NCBI GenBank assembly: GCA_024196135.1 | Contig: JAMQCK010001171.1 | Location: 1-11,176 of the forward strand | Length of the DNA: 11,176 nt | Direction of reading: 5' to 3' | Origin: Pleurotus ostreatus/Saccharomyces cerevisiae fusant | Lineage: Eukaryota; Opisthokonta | Shown: positions 7,637 to 11,176 of the stretch, in pieces | Position numbering within the stretch: the stretch's first letter is position 1 | Layout of the letters: every line of letters begins with the position of its first letter | Made by a program: the position numbers and the translations under genes | The notes under the pieces: generated by a model | Databases searched by the model: none | Told to the model about the DNA's origin: nothing | The model's input: only the letters and a program-made list of their open reading frames with translations

Positions 7637-9031
7637 TCATCGCCTGCTCTGCCCTCTGAGCGCCGCGCATGCAGTATCTATGTCGTATATGACTATAGCA
7701 TACATTCCCCAATCATCCCCGCCTGTAAAGAGCTGGCGTGAGCAGAAGGCTCGCCGCACGATCCGATACCAGGACTCACCGTTCTGCTCGCCCTTGCATC
7801 GCAATAATCGGGCAATGCCAACGCTTCCGTATCTATAGAAGGCACTTCGGACGGCCCTTGATGACAAGGATTTCTTGTACACCCGCGTCGTGACATTGTC
7901 ATCGGACAATTGAATGTATGTAAGTGTGGGCAAAAGTAGTATTCCGCTGTTGCGCCTGATTAGAGTGTTCAAAACGGTGAGTGTCGATGCGATCGTGCCA
8001 TTCACGTTTTTGCAGCGCAGTTCTTCGAGATGCGTCATCTGCGAGAGGGCACGGAGGAAATAAATCCTCGTCGCCCAGTCCAGGTTGACTTCGAGGCGGC
8101 GAACGCCCATGGCGGCGGTCGGACAACGCAAGAAGAAGACAAGTAGGGCGGGAACGGTTGGACCTGGAGTGCAGTCTAAGACCATCTCTTCGATATTCGG
8201 CGTGTCGATGTACTTGAGGATGTCGCATGAGTGGCTGCGGACTCGGAAGCGCTTGAGCGCTGGAAGGTTGACAGGCTTTTTCGAAGGTCCCGGCTGCGGT
8301 TCGATATGAAAAGCGTCTAAAACAAGTTCTCCCAATCTCTCGCAGCATTGCTTGAGCAGAATATCTATAGATGGACTGGCAAGGCACGCAATCTCCAGCG
8401 TGAGCGAAGTTGAATGACGACTGAACAGCACTTTACTCCAAGAATTAGGCCCGCGGCGAGATCGAGCATTGATGGTTAGATGTCGTAGGCATGGTGCATT
8501 GGTGAGCAAGTTGGCGACGTCGTGGCTGTTGAGTGAGTGGGAGTACTGCAAGTAGATTTGTAAGTACTCCAATTGCGGAGTTAACCAGGTTCGAATCTCG
8601 TGAAAGTCCTCCTCCGAATTGGCGCAAATACGCAGTGAATGCCACCGTGGCGCCAGTGGTCGAAGTTTCTTGAGGATCGTCAACGGTACATGTCGGAGAC
8701 CACCAAGTTCCAGGTCAAGGAGGCAATCTCCGGAGAGTGGCAGATATCGTCGTAGGTACGAGTCGATTGGATACGAGATAAAGGTCCACAGCGTCGGTGT
8801 GTTGTACGCCACATGGCGCCAAAATCTGCAGACGTGAGCGACAGTGCACTCTAGACGTGTCAAGGGGTTGGGATATAAGTCACGATCGTCTATAATACGT
8901 CTGAGTAGCTCCTTGAAGATCTCTACGAGAAGCTCCAGAGGAAGGCGGTTTATGGGCGCATTTGAGGCACGGTCAAGGTCCGCGCTCACGGTTGTGGTCT
9001 GCGGTTCAGAGGGCACAGTGAGTATTCGCAT
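7637..9031 (-). CDS. F-box protein with leucine-rich C-terminal region
   Basis: F-box proteins bind Skp1 and present substrates to SCF ubiquitin ligases. The motif INRLPLELLVEIF is at residues 27-39 from the chosen ATG (9031), followed by VAHVCRFWRHVAYNTPTLWT, the standard basidiomycete F-box arrangement. The rest has irregular leucine-rich segments (LEYLQIYL, LRHLTINA, LGELVLDAF, LEELRCKNV) expected of an LRR-like substrate-binding arc. The open frame extends 45 nt further upstream only with a GTG start, so ATG 9031 is preferred. One intron is clear near the 3' end, 7723-7779 (57 nt, GTGAGT, CTCAC, TTTACAG); because it is in-frame and stop-free, both forms are readable: 445 residues spliced, 464 unspliced. 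The gene lies between two esterase paralogues on the same strand. No substrate can be inferred. Confidence 0.85.
   Translation of the reverse strand: MRILTVPSEPQTTTVSADLDRASNAPINRLPLELLVEIFKELLRRIIDDRDLYPNPLTRLECTVAHVCRFWRHVAYNTPTLWTFISYPIDSYLRRYLPLSGDCLLDLELGGLRHVPLTILKKLRPLAPRWHSLRICANSEEDFHEIRTWLTPQLEYLQIYLQYSHSLNSHDVANLLTNAPCLRHLTINARSRRGPNSWSKVLFSRHSTSLTLEIACLASPSIDILLKQCCERLGELVLDAFHIEPQPGPSKKPVNLPALKRFRVRSHSCDILKYIDTPNIEEMVLDCTPGPTVPALLVFFLRCPTAAMGVRRLEVNLDWATRIYFLRALSQMTHLEELRCKNVNGTIASTLTVLNTLIRRNSGILLLPTLTYIQLSDDNVTTRVYKKSLSSRAVRSAFYRYGSVGIARLLRCKGEQNGESWYRIVRRAFCSRQLFTGGDDWGMYAIVIYDIDTACAALRGQSRR
7723..7779 (-). other. In-frame intron in the F-box gene
   Basis: GTGAGT donor, CTCAC branch-like site, CTTTACAG acceptor, 57 nt on minus. 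Splicing changes ..EQN-GESWYRI.. into ..EQN-GGDDWGMY... The signals are near ideal, so I expect splicing, but retention would also yield a full frame. Confidence 0.75.
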
Positions 9032-9619
9032 CGACGGAATTGAGTGCACGCTCCGGGTCTCTGCACGGTGCCACACACCTTATCCGCTACATGCACTCGA
9101 CTTTGCACTGTCATATCTGCGCCCTGTCGTGACGCGTCGTCGGCGTTGCCTCCCGTGTCACATTGACGCATAGACAGACTCATCGTGTCTTCGCGAGTTG
9201 GGCGATGAGGATCGCAGCTCGACAGGCAGCGACAAGGTGATGGTAAGAAAGCAAGTGCTGATCCTAGGCCGTCGACGTGACGATCTACGTAACGTAATCA
9301 CGTGGTGCTTTGTGCGCTTTGTCACACAGTCACAGTTCGTTTTCCGCTGGCCGTGTTCTTCGATCGCCTGTCCAGTGTCAGGCTCGATGTATCAGAATTC
9401 CACACTAAGACGTAGCTACTAATGCTGTCGGTTCATATAAATACTGCAAAGGACGTCCTGCGCCTGTAAATAACACTCCGAGGATGCATGATCTAGCAGC
9501 TACATCATCTACTTCTAGTCCTTCGTCTATGACTTCTACTCTATAGATATATGGCTCGTTATCGTTATGTGGTCAATCGTGTGAGGGGAAAGGGCTGGGT
9601 CGTGAGAAGGGAACAGTCC
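9032..9619. other. Intergenic region upstream of the F-box gene and downstream of esterase 2
   Basis: No gene is recognised. The F-box gene promoter must lie here, read leftward. A cluster tacgtaacgtaatcacgtg at about 9284-9303 contains ACGT-core words that bZIP/bHLH factors often bind. A 20-codon plus-strand frame (ATG 9484) follows a TATAAATA word but has no further support. Confidence 0.4.
9436..9443 (+). promoter_or_regulatory. Orphan consensus TATA word (TATAAATA)
   Basis: A perfect TATAAATA lies on the plus strand 48 nt before an ATG (9484) that opens only 20 codons, rich in Ser and Thr, ending in TAG. No larger plus-strand gene follows, because esterase 2 occupies the opposite strand. 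It may be fortuitous in an AT-rich spacer or start a short non-coding transcript. Confidence 0.25.
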
Positions 9620-10743
9620 TTAGAGGGTGTACTGCCCAAAGAACGGGAGCAGCACCTCCTCCGACAGGTTGAACGGCGCGTTGTGCGGTCGTGATGGCCA
9701 CATGTGCGTCATCCCAAGCACCCGGTAGCGGCGCACCTGGCCGGCGTCTCCATCGTTGCCCCACGTCCACAGGTGCACGTCGTCGTCCCCGTTCAGCCGC
9801 GAGCAGTCGTACGAGTCGCGCTCGTGCCCATTGCGCTCCGCCCAATCCTTCGCGAAGTCGCTGATGAAAGGCAGGTTATGAAGATTGGTCTTTGTCTTCG
9901 GATTTTCGCCCTGGAAATGGACGGTCGGATCGCCGTCGCCATGCGTGAGGAGGACGGGGACTTTGCGGCCAGGATCGCACTTGCTGCCGGGGTGCGAGGC
10001 GGGATAGTATGCACCGGAGGCCATACCGAAGGCAGCGACGCGTTTGTTGATGGAGGGCGTGCACGCGAGGAGATGGGTCTGTGGACGCACGAACGCGGAG
10101 TTAGAGCAATAGCTCCGCTCGAGGAGCGGATACACTCACGAAGCCACCGCCATTGGAGAAGCCAGATGCGTACACCCGACTCGTATCCACGCACAAGTTG
10201 TCGGAGAGTTCGTCGAGGATGGTGTGCACGAAGTCGATCTGGGCGTGATGTCAGGCGGCAGGGAAGGGTGCGCATGCGCCGAAGACTCACGTCATCTGCG
10301 TCCGACTCCGCGTACGGCGCGCCATCCCACGACGCGCCGCCGCCCTTGCCGTCCAAGCCCTGCGGGTAGACGGCAATGATGCCCTTGTCCGCGAGTCGCT
10401 GGCGGTGATACGATAGCTGCGAGTCGCCTTCCTGACCGAAGGAGTTACCGGCGACGCCGTGGAAGGATAGCACGACCGGGGACGAGGAATCGGCGTCGTA
10501 GTCGTCGGGGAGGTGGACAAGGTACTTGCGCTTGTTCCCCGCGACAGTGGTGTGGTGCATGTGGTGGTTGTTGTCGTTGAAGTCCCAGGAGGACTTGCTG
10601 CCGCATCCTGATGATTTGGACGCGCGGGAGTCTATCGCGGAGGGCGCCGCGAGCGCGGGATGCGCGAGCAGGCTCAGCAGGCTGGCGAGAACAAGAGCCG
10701 CCGCTGATGCTGATCTGCGCGTCGAACGAGAAGCTGAGACCAT
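9620..10743 (-). CDS. Secreted CE1-like esterase 2 (feruloyl-esterase / PHB-depolymerase-like alpha/beta hydrolase)
   Basis: Paralogue of esterase 1, with the same expected extracellular ester-hydrolase role. Exons on minus: 10743-10291, 10238-10140 and 10078-9620, together 1011 nt and 336 residues. Introns: 10239-10290 (52 nt, GTGAGT..CCCAG) and 10079-10139 (61 nt, GTGAGT..CACAG), both phase 0 and at the same codons as in esterase 1. ATG 10743 opens a classical signal peptide: basic SRSTRR, then hydrophobic ALVLASLLSLLA and an ALA-AP cleavage-like end. Motifs: LSFHG, YPQGLDGKGGGASWDG, Ser179 in GFSNGG, Asp234 in THGDGDP and His309 in GMTHMWP, so the triad is complete. Cysteines in SSGCG, DNLCVD and LLACTP are shared with esterase 1 and could form disulfides. 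It lacks the 5' intron of its paralogue. Intact and probably active; substrate unknown. Confidence 0.9.
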
Positions 10744-11176
10744 GGTGTCAGCGTCGTCGGAGTCGCGAAGGGGGGAGGCTTGGCTGGCGCTCGATCTCGC
10801 CGCCAGCGCTTAAGTACCTTTTGGAAACATGGTGGAAGAGTAAGAGAACCGAGGGCAGATCGGGTCTTGGCGCGCACAGCATCGCGGCGCGGAGCTGCTG
10901 ACATGCACTCACCACGCTCCCTTGCGACGCGCCTTCGTCAAAACTTCGTCGCGTATCATCTGGGCCAACACGCGTTGTTGCTCCTCGCGTGAGACGGTTA
11001 TCTCAGGGTGCGTCATCCACGATGCACAGGCTGTGCTCGGAGTTGCTGTTGCGATTGCGATCAGCCTCCGATGGATAGTGGCAACGGACGAGGGGGACGA
11101 CTGGATGGAAGTTGGCTACCACGAACTCCAGCCCAGGTCAAGACCTACCATACATAACAAGAGGGCTAGGTACGTT
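10744..11176. other. Region upstream of esterase 2
   Basis: The bases next to 10743 should be the esterase 2 promoter and leader. No consensus TATA is visible; a cttaagtacc word at about 10809-10818 is the nearest AT-richer element. The only coding-like piece is a short minus-strand frame listed separately. Confidence 0.4.
10909..11016 (-). CDS. Possible 35-residue small ORF or terminal exon
   Basis: On minus, ATG 11016 opens 35 codons (MTHPEITVSREEQQRVLAQM, then IRDEVLTKARRKGAW) and stops with TGA at 10911-10909. It is hydrophilic, predicted amphipathic-helical, and has ordinary codon choice for this window. The frame is open upstream to a TAG at about 11130, and a GTAG acceptor-like sequence sits there, so this may be the last exon of a minus-strand gene beginning outside the window. 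A GTGAGT donor-like word overlaps the stop, so splicing onward is also possible. I recognise no family. Confidence 0.3.
   Translation of the reverse strand: MTHPEITVSREEQQRVLAQMIRDEVLTKARRKGAW

Noticed and set aside
9704..10369. A 221-codon plus-strand open frame, with similar ones at 4416-4802 and 4729-5196.
   Set aside because: These are antisense shadows of the GC-rich esterase exons; the minus-strand reading carries the catalytic motifs and matching introns.
1..11176. tRNA, rRNA, CRISPR arrays, transposon ends or integrase/transposase genes.
   Set aside because: I saw no tRNA cloverleaf, spaced identical repeats, terminal inverted repeats with target duplications, or transposase-like motifs by eye.

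Overview
The window looks like nuclear DNA of a filamentous basidiomycete, probably an agaricomycete. The genes are broken by many short spliceosomal introns of about 49-61 nt, with GTRNGT-like donors, CTNAC/CTGAY branch points and YAG acceptors. The gene families also fit: lineage-expanded BTB/POZ proteins, a leucine-rich F-box protein, and secreted carbohydrate-esterase-family-1-like hydrolases. There are no bacterial features: no operons, no Shine-Dalgarno sites, no CRISPR and no tRNA/rRNA that I can see. All exon structures below were worked out by eye from splice signals, reading frame and comparison between paralogues in the window.

Layout. 1-526: gene-free upstream region. 527-2139 (+): BTB/POZ gene 1, with a well-preserved BTB core but an apparent frameshift near its N-terminus, further frame changes in its tail, and two different 24-bp (octapeptide) repeat arrays at the C-terminus. 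2140-2792: non-coding, with an intron-like element just after the stop. 2793-4091 (+): BTB/POZ gene 2, a paralogue with the same first two intron positions, reconstructed as six exons; its apparent TAG stop at 3684-3686 is better read as a 3' splice site. 4335-5506 (-): secreted esterase 1, four exons beginning with a 13-nt coding micro-exon. 5507-7636: a 2.1-kb region with no intact recognisable gene, but with several coding-like minus-strand segments and one convincing intron in its right half. 7637-9031 (-): F-box protein with one in-frame intron. 9032-9619: intergenic. 9620-10743 (-): secreted esterase 2, three exons, paralogous to esterase 1. 10744-11176: upstream sequence with a possible 35-codon minus-strand exon.

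How the genes relate. The window is essentially two paralogue pairs, BTB/BTB on plus and esterase/esterase on minus, with an F-box gene between the esterases. BTB and F-box proteins are both typical substrate adaptors of cullin-RING ubiquitin ligases, and in agaricomycetes both families are large and fast-turning. The esterases are extracellular plant-polymer or polyester hydrolases by family. Nothing in the sequence ties the adaptors to the esterases functionally; I read this as a locus of local duplication and decay rather than a pathway cluster.
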